Source: Nitrosopumilaceae archaeon (GTDB lineage: Archaea; Thermoproteota; Nitrososphaeria; Nitrososphaerales; Nitrosopumilaceae). From it: 64,000 bases of DNA. A program made the translations under genes and the position numbers. This document shows positions 48,887 through 59,155 of this stretch, piece after piece (the stretch's first letter is position 1; every line of letters begins with the position of its first letter). The notes under the pieces were generated by a model that was given only the letters and a program-made list of their open reading frames with translations, was not told the DNA's origin and searched no databases. The stretch is from the NCBI GenBank assembly GCA_022823825.1, contig JAJEHG010000045.1, forward strand, positions 23,721-87,720, read 5' to 3'.

Positions 48887-49329
48887 GCCCGGTACTCTCG
48901 GAGTTTGAGCGTGCCATTGGGCGCGGGCTGTTCAGGGTGCCCGAATGCACGGAATGCGGCGCGGCCGTATGGCCCCCTTCAGAGTTCTGCAGCGCCTGCC
49001 TTGGCGGGGTCCGGCTGGGACTCGGATATGGTGGTGGCGGTGTCAGCGGCGACGGCGACAAGAGGCTTCAGGGCCGCATAGTAGAGTGCAGCATGGAGAT
49101 GCCCGCCGGGCGGCCTGCCGCCGGCAGCGTCCGGAGCTCGTTCTTCTGCTTGGTTGCATTCGAGTGCGGCATACGGCTGATTGCACGGCTCGCCGCGCCC
49201 GTGCCGCCGGCGCCCGGCGACGTGGTGGTGCTGAGCTCCTGCGGCATGAGCCCGGATGGCGCGGGCTACGTATTTGAGGTCTCCACGCCGGATGCCCCCG
49301 AAGACCCCGCAAACCCGGCGAATATGTAG
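48883..49329 (+). CDS. DUF35 OB-fold/zinc-ribbon acyl-CoA-associated protein
   Basis: FRVPECTECGAAVWPPSEFCSACLG (CxxC...CxxC); 4-bp overlap with thiolase. Confidence 0.85.
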   Translation: MSPVLSEFERAIGRGLFRVPECTECGAAVWPPSEFCSACLGGVRLGLGYGGGGVSGDGDKRLQGRIVECSMEMPAGRPAAGSVRSSFFCLVAFECGIRLIARLAAPVPPAPGDVVVLSSCGMSPDGAGYVFEVSTPDAPEDPANPANM

Positions 49330-50159
49330 GGCGTCTCCTTATCCTGGTCAAACGTCCAGACAGTCGGAAGGCTTATCACGCGCCTTGCCGACAGCCCGTA
49401 CTTTGCCATTACGGGCTCCCACCCGCCTAGGCCGCCCGCGCCACCTCTCCTCCCCCTCCTTGCTGCAGGGCCGCTACTGTCCCCCTCGCCTGCAAGTATC
49501 ACAACGGCCTCCGACATGATTGAGCCGCCGCAGTTTTTGATCTTTTCAAGCAGTCCCTCTGCCAGCATCTCCCCGCCCATCTGCGGCAGTCCCCCCACGG
49601 CAAACGCTGGCCTTGAGATATCCATGCCGCCGTAGTCCGCCGTAAGCGCGTCCATGCATACGGGGCCGAAATTCGTCCCTGTCGAGGCTTCCACCTCCTT
49701 TTGAAGCCCGACAAGCGAGTCGTCTATCTCTATGCTATGCGCCCTCATTCCAAGCAGGGCGGCGCAAAACGCGATGCGCCCGTCGCCGGACCCGATGTCG
49801 ACAAGCTCGGTGCAGCCAAACCCCCGGGCGGCCGCGGCCAGGACGTACGCAGAGGCCAGCCACGTGGGGTAAAACGGCTGGCAGCTTGTCCCGTGCTTTA
49901 TGCTGCCAAGCCAGTACTCGTTTATGTCTCCCTCGTATATGGTGCACTCCGCACCCGCAATATCCTGCCGGAACGAGCCGTGGTATATGGGATTGGACGC
50001 GGCAAACCCGTGGAGGGCCCTCAGATGGGACTCTTCTATTGGGAACGTCTCTTTTGACGGCCTTACGGGAAGTGCCTCCTGCACGTGCGCCCCTCCGGAG
50101 TAGCTCTTGGACATCTCCCTCTTTACGCGTGTGATGCCGTCTGCGATTATACCGTACAC
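49266..50159 (-). CDS. SAM-dependent methyltransferase-like protein
   Basis: GCTELVDIGSGDGRIAFCAALLGMRAHSIEIDDSLVGLQKEVEA; 3' end overlaps the DUF35 gene by 64 bp. Confidence 0.82.
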   Translation of the reverse strand: MYGIIADGITRVKREMSKSYSGGAHVQEALPVRPSKETFPIEESHLRALHGFAASNPIYHGSFRQDIAGAECTIYEGDINEYWLGSIKHGTSCQPFYPTWLASAYVLAAAARGFGCTELVDIGSGDGRIAFCAALLGMRAHSIEIDDSLVGLQKEVEASTGTNFGPVCMDALTADYGGMDISRPAFAVGGLPQMGGEMLAEGLLEKIKNCGGSIMSEAVVILAGEGDSSGPAARRGRRGGAGGLGGWEPVMAKYGLSARRVISLPTVWTFDQDKETPYIFAGFAGSSGASGVETSNT

Positions 50160-50322
50160 TGCAGATGGGTAAGGAATGGCGCTGATAAACGCATTGTGTG
50201 GGTGTCCTGTCGTAAGTTCGTGAGCCGCCTAGGGACTACTGACAGCTTGCGAACTCGCAGCAGAATCGATCGCAGGCATAGTTAAATTCGCGTCACGCAG
50301 TATACTGTTACTGGCGTGCGGG

Positions 50323-50523
50323 ATGTTCACAAACCACGGTCACATGACGGGGAACGGCTTTTCGGATACCACAACTGGGCGCAGTTACGCCATTCGGGGC
50401 AAGATCGTCTTGGACCCGGCAGGCATGATAGGGGATGATACCGTTGTTTTTACAGTGCATGATTTGGACGGCGCCCAAGCCACTATCCGGCGTTGGTCGA
50501 CCAACTATGCGGGCCAAGTTTGA
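50323..50523 (+). CDS. Possible small uncharacterised protein
   Basis: MFTNHGHMTGNGFSDTTTGRSYAIRGKIVLDPAGMIGDDTVVFTVHDLDGAQATIRRWSTNYAGQV, 12 bp upstream of the next gene. Confidence 0.4.
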   Translation: MFTNHGHMTGNGFSDTTTGRSYAIRGKIVLDPAGMIGDDTVVFTVHDLDGAQATIRRWSTNYAGQV

Positions 50524-50535
50524 CGTGGTGGAAGC

Positions 50536-51690
50536 ATGAGAGTTCGAATCTTTGACACCACGTTGCGGGACGGGGAGCAGACAGTCGGGATATCGCTGAC
50601 CCCTGATCAAAAACTCGCCATTGCAAAGAGACTTGACGCCCTGGGGGTAGACGTAATTGAGGCCGGCTTTCCGACTACCTCAGAGGGCGAACGGCAAGCA
50701 GCAAGGATGATAACCAAAGAAGGACTGTCGTCTGAAATTTGTGGAATGGTAAAAGCCAACAAAAAAGACATTGACGTTGCCGCCGACACGGGGCTGAGTT
50801 ACATCAATACCTTTGTCGCGACTTCGGACACCCACCTGAGACACAACCGCGAAATGACCAAGGCCCAGGCGCTTGAGCAGGCGGTCGAAGCGGTCGAGTA
50901 CGCAAAGTCCCGGGGGCTGAAGGTGGAGTTTGGAGCGGTGGACGCGACACGAACCGAGAGGGGATTTTTGAGAGACATACTTGGCGAGGTTGCAAAGGCC
51001 GGGGCCTACACCGTTACTATTCCTGACACTACCGGGTGCGCCACCCCCGAATACATGGCGGAGCTTACGCGTGACGCCATCTCCTCTGCATCTGGCACCC
51101 CGGTAGGGGTCCACTGTCACAACGACTTTGGGCTGGCAGTGGCAAACACGCTGGCCGGAATCAGGGCCGGGGCCGCCTGCGCACAGGTGACGATCAACGG
51201 GATCGGGGAGAGGGCCGGGAACGCATCGCTAGAAGAGCTAGCAATGGCGCTAAAATGCCTCCGGTATGATCAAGAGTACGAGACGGGTATAAGGCCCGAG
51301 TTGATCTATGATACGTCAAGATTCATATCAAAAGTTATGGGAATACGGGTGCAGCCAAACAAGGCGATCGTGGGCGACAATGCGTTTAGCCACGAGGACG
51401 AGATTCACACCGACGCCATACTGGACAATCCGATGACATACGAGTCTATCCGCCCGGAGCTGGTAGGGCGAAAGCACCAGATCTTCGTGGGAAAACACAC
51501 CGGAGTCCGCGGACTGAACTCCGTTCTGGGCGACTACGGCATAAAGCCGACAGAGGAGCAGTCAAAGCGGATCCTGGACAGGGTCAAGGCGTCGGCCGAC
51601 CAAGGAGCAAGGATTGCCGACGCGCAGCTGCTGCTGATCACGCGCGAGGTTCTTGGCGAAGAACGCCGCAATAGTGGCAGCCGCCCATGA
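50536..51690 (+). CDS. 2-isopropylmalate/homocitrate/citramalate synthase family enzyme, without the LeuA regulatory domain
   Basis: [43 protein letters not shown]...[24 protein letters not shown]; ends after the catalytic region. Confidence 0.93.
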   Translation: MRVRIFDTTLRDGEQTVGISLTPDQKLAIAKRLDALGVDVIEAGFPTTSEGERQAARMITKEGLSSEICGMVKANKKDIDVAADTGLSYINTFVATSDTHLRHNREMTKAQALEQAVEAVEYAKSRGLKVEFGAVDATRTERGFLRDILGEVAKAGAYTVTIPDTTGCATPEYMAELTRDAISSASGTPVGVHCHNDFGLAVANTLAGIRAGAACAQVTINGIGERAGNASLEELAMALKCLRYDQEYETGIRPELIYDTSRFISKVMGIRVQPNKAIVGDNAFSHEDEIHTDAILDNPMTYESIRPELVGRKHQIFVGKHTGVRGLNSVLGDYGIKPTEEQSKRILDRVKASADQGARIADAQLLLITREVLGEERRNSGSRP

Positions 51691-51956
51691 GTGACCACTC
51701 GGCCAAAGAACGCAAATCAAGGAGAAACCTGTCGCACACTCTGCCTATGATCTGCAATGCAGCCGGCCGCCGCGTAAGTCCTGATTCTTTTCTCCCTCTC
51801 ACACTTCTCCGCCGGCCCCTCGGATCTGCGGAAACTTCGGCACTCCCATGTGTGTCAGCGCGTCAGAATGGGCACAATCTGGGACAGAGAAACTCCAAAC
51901 CGGACCGCGACTGTGACAGTACGTTAATATACTAAAATAAGGCAGATAGGCGCTGT

Positions 51957-54656
51957 ATGAAAAAATTTACCATATCACTTTTAACAGTTTTGGCAGTGAT
52001 GACGGCCGGCGCAATGTCCGGCGCAGTGCACGCGGACGAATCGACTACGCTTCTCCCACCTGCAAAGCAGGTCGAGGCAGGCGTTGCGCCTGAAGACGTC
52101 ACGTGCGAAGGAGAGAAAGTCCTGCTACTCAGGACCGATGGCAGCCCTAACTGCCTGAATCCGGCGTCGGTTGAGAGGTTTGTCTCGCTTGGGATTGCGA
52201 CAATAGTCGAGAAAGAGGACATGGAGATGACAATGGAGGATGAGACCGTCGAGGAGGCCGACGAAATGGAAATGGAAGGCATGCAGGAGCCCGAACTCGT
52301 TGTATCCATGCTGGCATTCAACGACCGATTTGCGGCAATGGATGATGCGGCAGTGTCCGTCGTTAATGCAGACGTAGAGCTGTACAAAGAGCACGGCGAG
52401 GCCCTGCTGGAGATGGTAAACGCACGCGCAGAGACGTACGTGCCTGGAGATCCGCACATATTCATAATTGACTTTGACGAACTGGTGCTGGTGGCCAACG
52501 GGGCCGAGACTGAGAACATAGGCTGGGACGAGGCCCCCATACTTGAGAGCGGGGGATGGTCCGTCGCCAGCATAAAGGCTGCCCTGGAATCGGAGGGAAG
52601 CATATGGCTGATGTACATGTTCCCAGACCACGAAACCGGGGTTGAAAAGGCCTCTAGATCATACTTTGTACTGCACGACGGCCTCATGTTTGGCAGCGGA
52701 TACCTGCTGAGTGATCTGGAAAGGGACATGATGGCCGCAATGTGGGTGGCCAACTCGGCAGCCGAACTGTACGATGAGCATGGCGCGGACGCGTTTGGCA
52801 TGATAACCGACCAGGATGTCACGTATATTGGCGGGGCGGACAGCTCAGAACACAGCGCAGAATTGCTGGGCATGATGACTGTCGAGGCGGCAGGCTACGC
52901 CACAACCGACCTGTACCCGTTCGTCCTGGATATTGATACATCCACGGTGGTGGCTCACGGGGCTGACCCGGACCACATCGGAGCCACGTCGGTAGCGCTA
53001 ACAGAGTCCAACAAGGATGCAGGCCGGATAGTAGCCGAGTCTGAGATGAACGGCGGCACATGGATCACGTACGAGTTCACCAACTTTGAGACCGGCGAGA
53101 TAGAGACAAAGCTCTCGTGGGTTACTATACGCGACGGTTACCTGTTCGGATCCGGGCTCTACCCCGACGAGTTCCAGACGAAAAAGATCAACGCCATCAT
53201 GTCTACTGACAACGCCCTTGCAATGTACGCCGAGAGCGGACAGGACGCCTTTGTCGAGATCACGGCCCTCAACGTCGAGGACGAGTGGTATCCGTTTGTA
53301 ATGGACTCAGAGACACTCACAGAGGTTGCAGACGGCTCCATACTCGACCGGACCGGTCAGAAGATATGGGAGCAGTACCAGATGAGCGCGGCCGTCCGAG
53401 ACTCCTGGGACGCGTTTGACGCGGGACAAGGGGTGTTTGGAAAGTACGTGTTCTTGAACCCTGAGACCGGAGAGCAACAGGCCAAAAAGGCATGGTTCAT
53501 CAAGCACGACGGCTACATATTTGGAGCAGGGATCTACCTGACTGGCGAGTACGCCGATAAGACGGAGGTCAAGTGGTCCGTGGGCACCGCGGTCGAGATG
53601 TACAAGGCGCTTGGAATGGACGCGACGTTTGCGGCCGTAGACGCGATGAGTACGGACTATCCGTCGTACCCGTTCGTGCTTGACGGCGCGCTTGATATCG
53701 TGTCGCACGGTTCAAACACGGACATCATTGGACAAAACCTGTTTGATGTAACCTCTCCGGACAAGGACGCGGAGCAGATAATGGAGGAGCTGCAGGGAGA
53801 CGGGGACAAGTCGTGGATAGCCTATACGTTTTTGAACCCGGAGACCGGCGAGGATGCCAAGAAGGTTACGCTGCTTGAGATGCACGACGGCTACATATTC
53901 GGGGCCGGATACTATGTAGAGTCCGCGGCAGGAGTCTCGTTTGACGACGCAGAGCAGGCCTGGCTTGAGGATAACCAGGTCATAACGGTCGCGTACGATC
54001 CCGCATGGCCCCCGTACGAGTATGCAGATGACGAGGGAAACCTTGCAGGGGTGTCCGGAGCCATTGCGTCCATGCTTGAGGACATGACAGGCTCCCAGTT
54101 CGCCGAGGCAGAGCCCGCAATCACATCCTGGAACGATGCGCTCGACCGCATGGAAGACGGAACGGCCGACGTGCTGTTTGTGGTCGAGAACACCGCAGAG
54201 AGGGACGAGTACATGGACTTTACGGAGCCGTGGATAACGATACCAATCTCGATAATCACCCTTGGGGATAATGCAGACGCTATAACGTCCGAGAACCTTG
54301 CAGACTACAATGTGGTGACGGTGGACGGCTATGCCGTGGAGACATGGCTGGATGAAAGCATGCCTACCGTGGAATACGAGTCGGCCGCCTCCGCAGAGGA
54401 TGCGCTGAAAATGATATCGGACGGCAGCGCCGACGCCTTTTTGGACGTATGGGGTGTCGCAAGCCACATTGCAGCCAACAGCGGCATTGAGAACCTGGCA
54501 GAGGCCGGCACGATTGCAGACGAATACTCGCTGTCGATAGGGTATACGCAGGGCGACGACACGCTTGGCAGCATACTGCAAAAGGCGCTTGACGCCATAC
54601 CCCCGGGCGAGATTGAGCGCATCGTAAGCGAGGCCGTCGCAGAGGGCACCGGGTAA
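51957..54656 (+). CDS. Exported protein: four Cache-like units fused to a C-terminal SBP_bac_3-type solute-binding domain
   Basis: Signal MKKFTISLLTVLAVMTAGAMSGAVHA; four Cache-type motifs (e.g. GGTWITYEFTNFETGEIETKLSWVTIRDGYLFGSGLY); C-terminal VITVAYDPAWPPYEYADDEGNLAGVSGAIASMLEDMTG...ADVLFVVENTAERDEYMDFTEPW. Confidence 0.9.
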   Translation: MKKFTISLLTVLAVMTAGAMSGAVHADESTTLLPPAKQVEAGVAPEDVTCEGEKVLLLRTDGSPNCLNPASVERFVSLGIATIVEKEDMEMTMEDETVEEADEMEMEGMQEPELVVSMLAFNDRFAAMDDAAVSVVNADVELYKEHGEALLEMVNARAETYVPGDPHIFIIDFDELVLVANGAETENIGWDEAPILESGGWSVASIKAALESEGSIWLMYMFPDHETGVEKASRSYFVLHDGLMFGSGYLLSDLERDMMAAMWVANSAAELYDEHGADAFGMITDQDVTYIGGADSSEHSAELLGMMTVEAAGYATTDLYPFVLDIDTSTVVAHGADPDHIGATSVALTESNKDAGRIVAESEMNGGTWITYEFTNFETGEIETKLSWVTIRDGYLFGSGLYPDEFQTKKINAIMSTDNALAMYAESGQDAFVEITALNVEDEWYPFVMDSETLTEVADGSILDRTGQKIWEQYQMSAAVRDSWDAFDAGQGVFGKYVFLNPETGEQQAKKAWFIKHDGYIFGAGIYLTGEYADKTEVKWSVGTAVEMYKALGMDATFAAVDAMSTDYPSYPFVLDGALDIVSHGSNTDIIGQNLFDVTSPDKDAEQIMEELQGDGDKSWIAYTFLNPETGEDAKKVTLLEMHDGYIFGAGYYVESAAGVSFDDAEQAWLEDNQVITVAYDPAWPPYEYADDEGNLAGVSGAIASMLEDMTGSQFAEAEPAITSWNDALDRMEDGTADVLFVVENTAERDEYMDFTEPWITIPISIITLGDNADAITSENLADYNVVTVDGYAVETWLDESMPTVEYESAASAEDALKMISDGSADAFLDVWGVASHIAANSGIENLAEAGTIADEYSLSIGYTQGDDTLGSILQKALDAIPPGEIERIVSEAVAEGTG

Positions 54657-55100
54657 GAACAGCGGCGGCAGCGCCGCCACCCGACATACAAACCCTAACT
54701 TGCAGTTCTGTTGGCTGCCATGCAAAATACTGTTCCCTTTTCATGCGAACACAACGCAAGCTGCGCAGGTTAGAATCCGTGATGACAAGGGGGAACAATC
54801 TGAGGAACCCGCCCGCGCAGTGATGCGGATATCGTCAGGCATGCACGTCACCGGACGCGAACAGGGCACAAAAACAGGTATTTGGAAGATGGGGGAGGGG
54901 GGAGTGGAGAGAACCAGATGGAAGAGCGGCTTTTCATATATTGCACAGGCTCTGTGCCCAACGGGCCAACATGCACGGCTGCCGGCGCAGTTTCCGGCGC
55001 AGTCGGCCGGATTGCCTGTCTCTCAATTGCTGGCGGGTCACAAATTTTCCCGTCTACGCCGCCTGCATAAGATATAACCTGCGTGTGTGGCGCGGTCGGC

Positions 55101-55748
55101 ATGAGTGTGACGCACCGGACGGGCTCGGCCGCGCGCGGCTCCCCCGATTACGGGCGGACCGGCGGTGATCGCGGCCGTAAAAAGCACGGACGCGGCAGCA
55201 ATGGCGACGGCAACAGGACCGCCGCGCGCACCCGCCGCCAGCGCGGCTACCAGTGGGAGGACACGCTGGTAAAGCGGTTCAATTCAAGCGAGGGGTGGAA
55301 GGCATTCAGGCTTGGCTCCCCCAGTACGGGTCTGCCGGACATACTGGCCGTGAACCCAAAGAGGGGGTACCTTGTCGCAATCGAGGCAAAGTCAGGCTCT
55401 GGCACCACGCTGTCGGTTCCGGCCGAGCAGGTGGAGCGCTGCAGGGTGTGGGCCGACACGTTCTCGGCATTCAAGAAGCGCCATGTCATACTTGCCTACA
55501 AGTTCATCTCAAAGCGGCGCATAGGGACGGCCGAGTACCGCCCAAGGGAGCTCCGCGAGTTTTACAAGGTCAGGGGCCACAGGTCAAAGACGGCCGAGTG
55601 CATATGCACGTACGACGGGAGGTTCTATACAAAGCGGGAGGGGCTCGACAGCGGCTACAGGGTGCCGGTCCGGGGCGCCGAGTGCGTCATGCCGTTTGCG
55701 ACGCGGCAGCCAGTCGAGGCCGTCCGCGGCGCGCGAATCATTTTTTAG
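55101..55748 (+). CDS. Hjc-like PD-(D/E)XK nuclease (archaeal Holliday junction resolvase family)
   Basis: RGYQWEDTLVKRFNSSEGWKAFRLGSPSTGLPDILAVNPKRGYLVAIEAKSGSGTTLSVPAEQVERC; basic N-terminal extension, start uncertain. Confidence 0.75.
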   Translation: MSVTHRTGSAARGSPDYGRTGGDRGRKKHGRGSNGDGNRTAARTRRQRGYQWEDTLVKRFNSSEGWKAFRLGSPSTGLPDILAVNPKRGYLVAIEAKSGSGTTLSVPAEQVERCRVWADTFSAFKKRHVILAYKFISKRRIGTAEYRPRELREFYKVRGHRSKTAECICTYDGRFYTKREGLDSGYRVPVRGAECVMPFATRQPVEAVRGARIIF

Positions 55749-55770
55749 TAGTGGGGGCGTACGATCAGCG

Positions 55771-56223
55771 ATGTCGTCGGGCAACTTTGACGTGGAGGAA
55801 CCGGCCACCAACGAGACAAAGTCCCTGCTTGACACTGTATCTGACACCGAGACGGGCTCGCGCACCAGCTTTGAGGAGTTTACCGACGAGCGGATGCTCA
55901 CCAGCTACGACGTTTTCCGGACAAAACAGATGAAGATAAAGGTGCTGGAGGTCTCCGACGAGGTCCCCTCGTCCCGTTGGAAGTTCGGCGACCGCGTCAA
56001 GGTGACGAAGATACTGGTCACGATAAAGCACCTGACTACCCAGGAGGTCGAGGAGGCAGAGTTTGACATAGAGGCAATCGAGAGGGAGCTTGCCGAAAAG
56101 CGGCATTACACGTCCACAAACAGGTGGATTCCCACCGCCGACATCAAGAACGGATACGTGCTCGGGGTTCGGCACACCCGGCTGATCAGCGACGCGTCGG
56201 CGCTTGACTATATCGTGTTCTGA
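55771..56223 (+). CDS. Uncharacterised protein
   Basis: 150-aa ORF directly downstream of the Hjc-like gene; MSSGNFDVEEPATNETKSLLDTVSDTETGSRTSFEEFTDERM... Confidence 0.65.
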   Translation: MSSGNFDVEEPATNETKSLLDTVSDTETGSRTSFEEFTDERMLTSYDVFRTKQMKIKVLEVSDEVPSSRWKFGDRVKVTKILVTIKHLTTQEVEEAEFDIEAIERELAEKRHYTSTNRWIPTADIKNGYVLGVRHTRLISDASALDYIVF

Positions 56224-56436
56224 GCGCGCGCACGCACGCACGCGGCGTATGCTTGTCATCGCCACCCCCACCACTACAGCGCAGCGTCATTTGAGTCATG
56301 ATCGTACCTGTGCGCGCGGTTTGCGTGACGGGGAACGCCGCGCCAGGCCGCAGGCACCGTTTACCGCAGGATATGTCGCGCCAGGCCGGGGCGTTTTTGC
56401 GTTAAAAGTTATAAACACACCTCTCAGAGGCCCATT

Positions 56437-56778
56437 GTGAGTTCAAGGGAGTTCAGCATAAACGGAACGGACTACAGAATCATGCTCACCGATCAGGTAG
56501 CCGAGCACGTCAACACGCTGCGTAACCTGTATGGTGCCGCATACGAGGATCCAGAGAGCTTTGAGGATCTGAGTGCGGAGATATCCGAGACGATACACGA
56601 GATCGCGTCGGGAGTGGAGCCGCCCGTGGACGACAGCGATCTTGACGGCATGATTCAAGAGGTGATAAAGGCCGTAGACAGCAAGGCCGAGGCCAGGGAG
56701 AACGAGCTTAACGAAAAGCAGGCGCAGGCAAGCGGCGGCAGCCGCCGAAAAAGCCGGAGTTCCGCGCGGAAGCGGTGA
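56437..56778 (+). CDS. Uncharacterised acidic protein with basic C-terminal tail
   Basis: VSSREFSINGTDYRIMLTDQVAEHVNTLRNLYGAAYEDPE...SGGSRRKSRSSARKR; GTG start. Confidence 0.65.
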   Translation: MSSREFSINGTDYRIMLTDQVAEHVNTLRNLYGAAYEDPESFEDLSAEISETIHEIASGVEPPVDDSDLDGMIQEVIKAVDSKAEARENELNEKQAQASGGSRRKSRSSARKR

Positions 56779-56932
56779 CCGCCCGACGCGGCAGACCCCG
56801 CGGCGCGCGCCGAAAACAGCAGCACACTGTCCCCGGATGGGGGCCGGGCAGCTCAGGCCGCGGCGCCTGCAGTTCGCGGCAAGCCGCGTACTTGCAGTAT
56901 CTGTTATATGCCGATCCCGCATATCATATGTG

Positions 56933-57052
56933 ATGGCAAGGAGCTGCGAGTGCGGCATATGCGGGCATCACCATGAGGACGAGTGCATTGAAAAGGAATG
57001 CAAGTGCTGCCTTAACTTTCACATAAGGTCAGGCCCCGGAAGGCGTGGCTAG
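56933..57052 (+). CDS. Very small Cys/His-rich putative metal-binding protein (39 aa)
   Basis: MARSCECGICGHHHEDECIEKECKCCLNFHIRSGPGRRG; 7 Cys and 4 His in 39 residues. Confidence 0.55.
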   Translation: MARSCECGICGHHHEDECIEKECKCCLNFHIRSGPGRRG

Positions 57053-57194
57053 CGGCCTCCGGCCCCTCTGTTTTTGCACGAGCACCTTCCTGCCGCATGC
57101 CTTGCACACCCAAACACCCTGTGGTCCCGGCATCCGCACAGCAGACACCTCCTGCCGTCCCCGTTCCGGCCGTCGCTGTCGGCCCCGCCGCGTG

Positions 57195-57587
57195 TCATAA
57201 CTGCTCGACCATCTCCATCGTGGACTTCATCATGCCCTTGTCTTCGAGCGCCTCTAATATCTTGGCCCTTACGTTGTTTATGCGCATCACGTCTTCGGCG
57301 TACAGCATGTACATTGCGTCAAGCTCGCCCTCAAAATCGTACGAGTCAAGGTATGCGGCAAACTTTGCCCGCAGGGCCTTGTAGTCCGAGTGAGTGATGC
57401 TCGACTCGGGAACGCTTGAGAGCACCGCCTTGAGGGATCCGTTTATCCGGAGCATCTCCCTCTTTATTCCGTCAATGTCAAGCGGGATGTTCTTGACGTC
57501 TGCAAGTACGCCGTGCGACTCGAGCACCTGCAGCAGTACCCGCTTCAGGTGCCCGGAATATGTGACCATGCCGTTGTGCGGGGACAT
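57195..57587 (-). CDS. Uncharacterised helical protein
   Basis: MSPHNGMVTYSGHLKRVLLQVLESHGVLADVKNIPLDIDGIKREMLRINGSL... Confidence 0.65.
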   Translation of the reverse strand: MSPHNGMVTYSGHLKRVLLQVLESHGVLADVKNIPLDIDGIKREMLRINGSLKAVLSSVPESSITHSDYKALRAKFAAYLDSYDFEGELDAMYMLYAEDVMRINNVRAKILEALEDKGMMKSTMEMVEQL

Positions 57588-57781
57588 TCTTAATCTAAAT
57601 ATTGCCCACGCCTGCGCCGGTGCGGGCCCAAAGAGCACGTGCCGGATGCGGGCGCGCCCGGGACACGGGGAGACGGGAAGCGCCAAGGATGCCACCCGGC
57701 CGTCCGCCAAGCCGGGCGGGAATGCGGCGCGCCCGGCTTTTGATTACAAATGCTTAAAAAAACACGCCCCGGCCTCTTGGT

Positions 57782-59128
57782 ATGGACGGCACAAGGACTG
57801 GCGCGCACCTCGAGTGCATAAACCCCAAATGCCTGCTCCGCTATGAAATTGGGGAGGCCAGGGTCGAGTGCGAGAAGGGGCACCTCCTGGACGTAAGGTA
57901 CGCGCAGGGGCCCCACGTGCGCACAAAGGATGTCTTTTACAGGCGCCGCAACTCACAGGGGAACATATTTGACGAGAGCGGGGTCTGGCGGTTCCGGGAA
58001 CTGCTCAACTTTTGCCAGATTGACACGGAGGACGCGCAGGCATGCGCGTCCGTGCTGGTGTCCCTTGACGGGGCCGAGGGCAGGCAGGCAAAGCCGTACC
58101 GCATGTCCAAGGCTGCCGAGTTTGCCGGCGTCGCAAGCGACGGGCTGTGGCTCCAGCCGGAGGGCTACAACCCGAGCGGCTCGTTCAAGGACAACGGGAT
58201 GACCACCGCCGTCACGCACGCCAGGATGACCGGCGCGGACCGCATCGTGTGCGCGTCGACCGGCAACACGTCCGCGTCGGCAGGCATGTTTGCCGCAAAC
58301 GAGGGCATGTCCTGCGACGTGTACATTCCGGCCGGGCAGATTGCCCCCGGCAAGCTCAGCCAGGCGTACCAGTTCGGGGCCCAGATAATAGAGATCGACG
58401 GAAACTTTGACGACGCACTGCAGCAGTCACTGACTGACGCCCGAACCGGGGGAGGATATACGGTCAACTCGATAAACCCGTTCCGGATAGAGGGGCAGAA
58501 GACCATACCGTTCAGGGCGCTCGAGTACCTGAACTGGGAGGTTCCGGACTGGATCGTGTACCCCGGCGGGGCGCTCGGAAACACGTCAAGCTGCGGCAAG
58601 GCCCTGATGGAGCTGTACGAGTGGGGCTGGATAAAGAAGATGCCGAGGATAGCCGTGATAAACGCGGAGGGGGCGCGCACGCTGTCGGACCTGTACAACG
58701 GAGCCTTTGAGGGTACAGAGCTGCGGTGGAACGCCGGACTGCCCGACGAGGATGCAATCGCAAGATACTATGCCGGCCTCGACGAGCGCGGCGAGAGGCC
58801 GCGCACAAAGGCCACCGCCATACAGATCGGGAGGCCCGCCAACATACTGAAGGGACTCAGGGCCCTGGAGATGACCGACGGGATCGTCTCCACCGTGTCC
58901 GACGCGGAGATGCTTGACGGCATGTCGGTGGTGGGGCTCAACGGGTTCGACTGCGAGATGGCGTCAGGGGCCACCGTTGCCGGAATCAAAAAGCTCGTAA
59001 AACAGGAGGTGATAAAGCGCGACGACGTCGTGGTGGGGATTCTCACGGGACGGCAAAAGGACGCGATGCTGCCCGTCCAGTACCACCAGGATCCGGCCAA
59101 CCGCTTTGCGATACCGCCAAAGAGGTAG
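57782..59128 (+). CDS. thrC: Threonine synthase
   Basis: LQPEGYNPSGSFKDNGMTTAVTHARMTGADRIVCASTGNTSASAGMFAANEGMSCDVYIPAGQIAPGKLSQAYQFGAQ; N-terminal Cys-containing CINPKC region. Confidence 0.94.
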   Translation: MDGTRTGAHLECINPKCLLRYEIGEARVECEKGHLLDVRYAQGPHVRTKDVFYRRRNSQGNIFDESGVWRFRELLNFCQIDTEDAQACASVLVSLDGAEGRQAKPYRMSKAAEFAGVASDGLWLQPEGYNPSGSFKDNGMTTAVTHARMTGADRIVCASTGNTSASAGMFAANEGMSCDVYIPAGQIAPGKLSQAYQFGAQIIEIDGNFDDALQQSLTDARTGGGYTVNSINPFRIEGQKTIPFRALEYLNWEVPDWIVYPGGALGNTSSCGKALMELYEWGWIKKMPRIAVINAEGARTLSDLYNGAFEGTELRWNAGLPDEDAIARYYAGLDERGERPRTKATAIQIGRPANILKGLRALEMTDGIVSTVSDAEMLDGMSVVGLNGFDCEMASGATVAGIKKLVKQEVIKRDDVVVGILTGRQKDAMLPVQYHQDPANRFAIPPKR

Positions 59129-59155
59129 GACCCGGTACGGGGCCCGCGTATGGGC

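Noticed and set aside
49266-50159. SAM-dependent methyltransferase as a DNA modification enzyme
   Set aside because: No DPPY/NPPY or PCQ motif seen (the post-motif I region reads PAFAVGGLP) and no restriction partner; generic class I methyltransferase only.
51687-51935. 82-aa ORF after the isopropylmalate-synthase-family gene
   Set aside because: Composition is atypical, it spans the promoter-like region of the Cache-SBP gene and has no recognised motif; probably non-coding.
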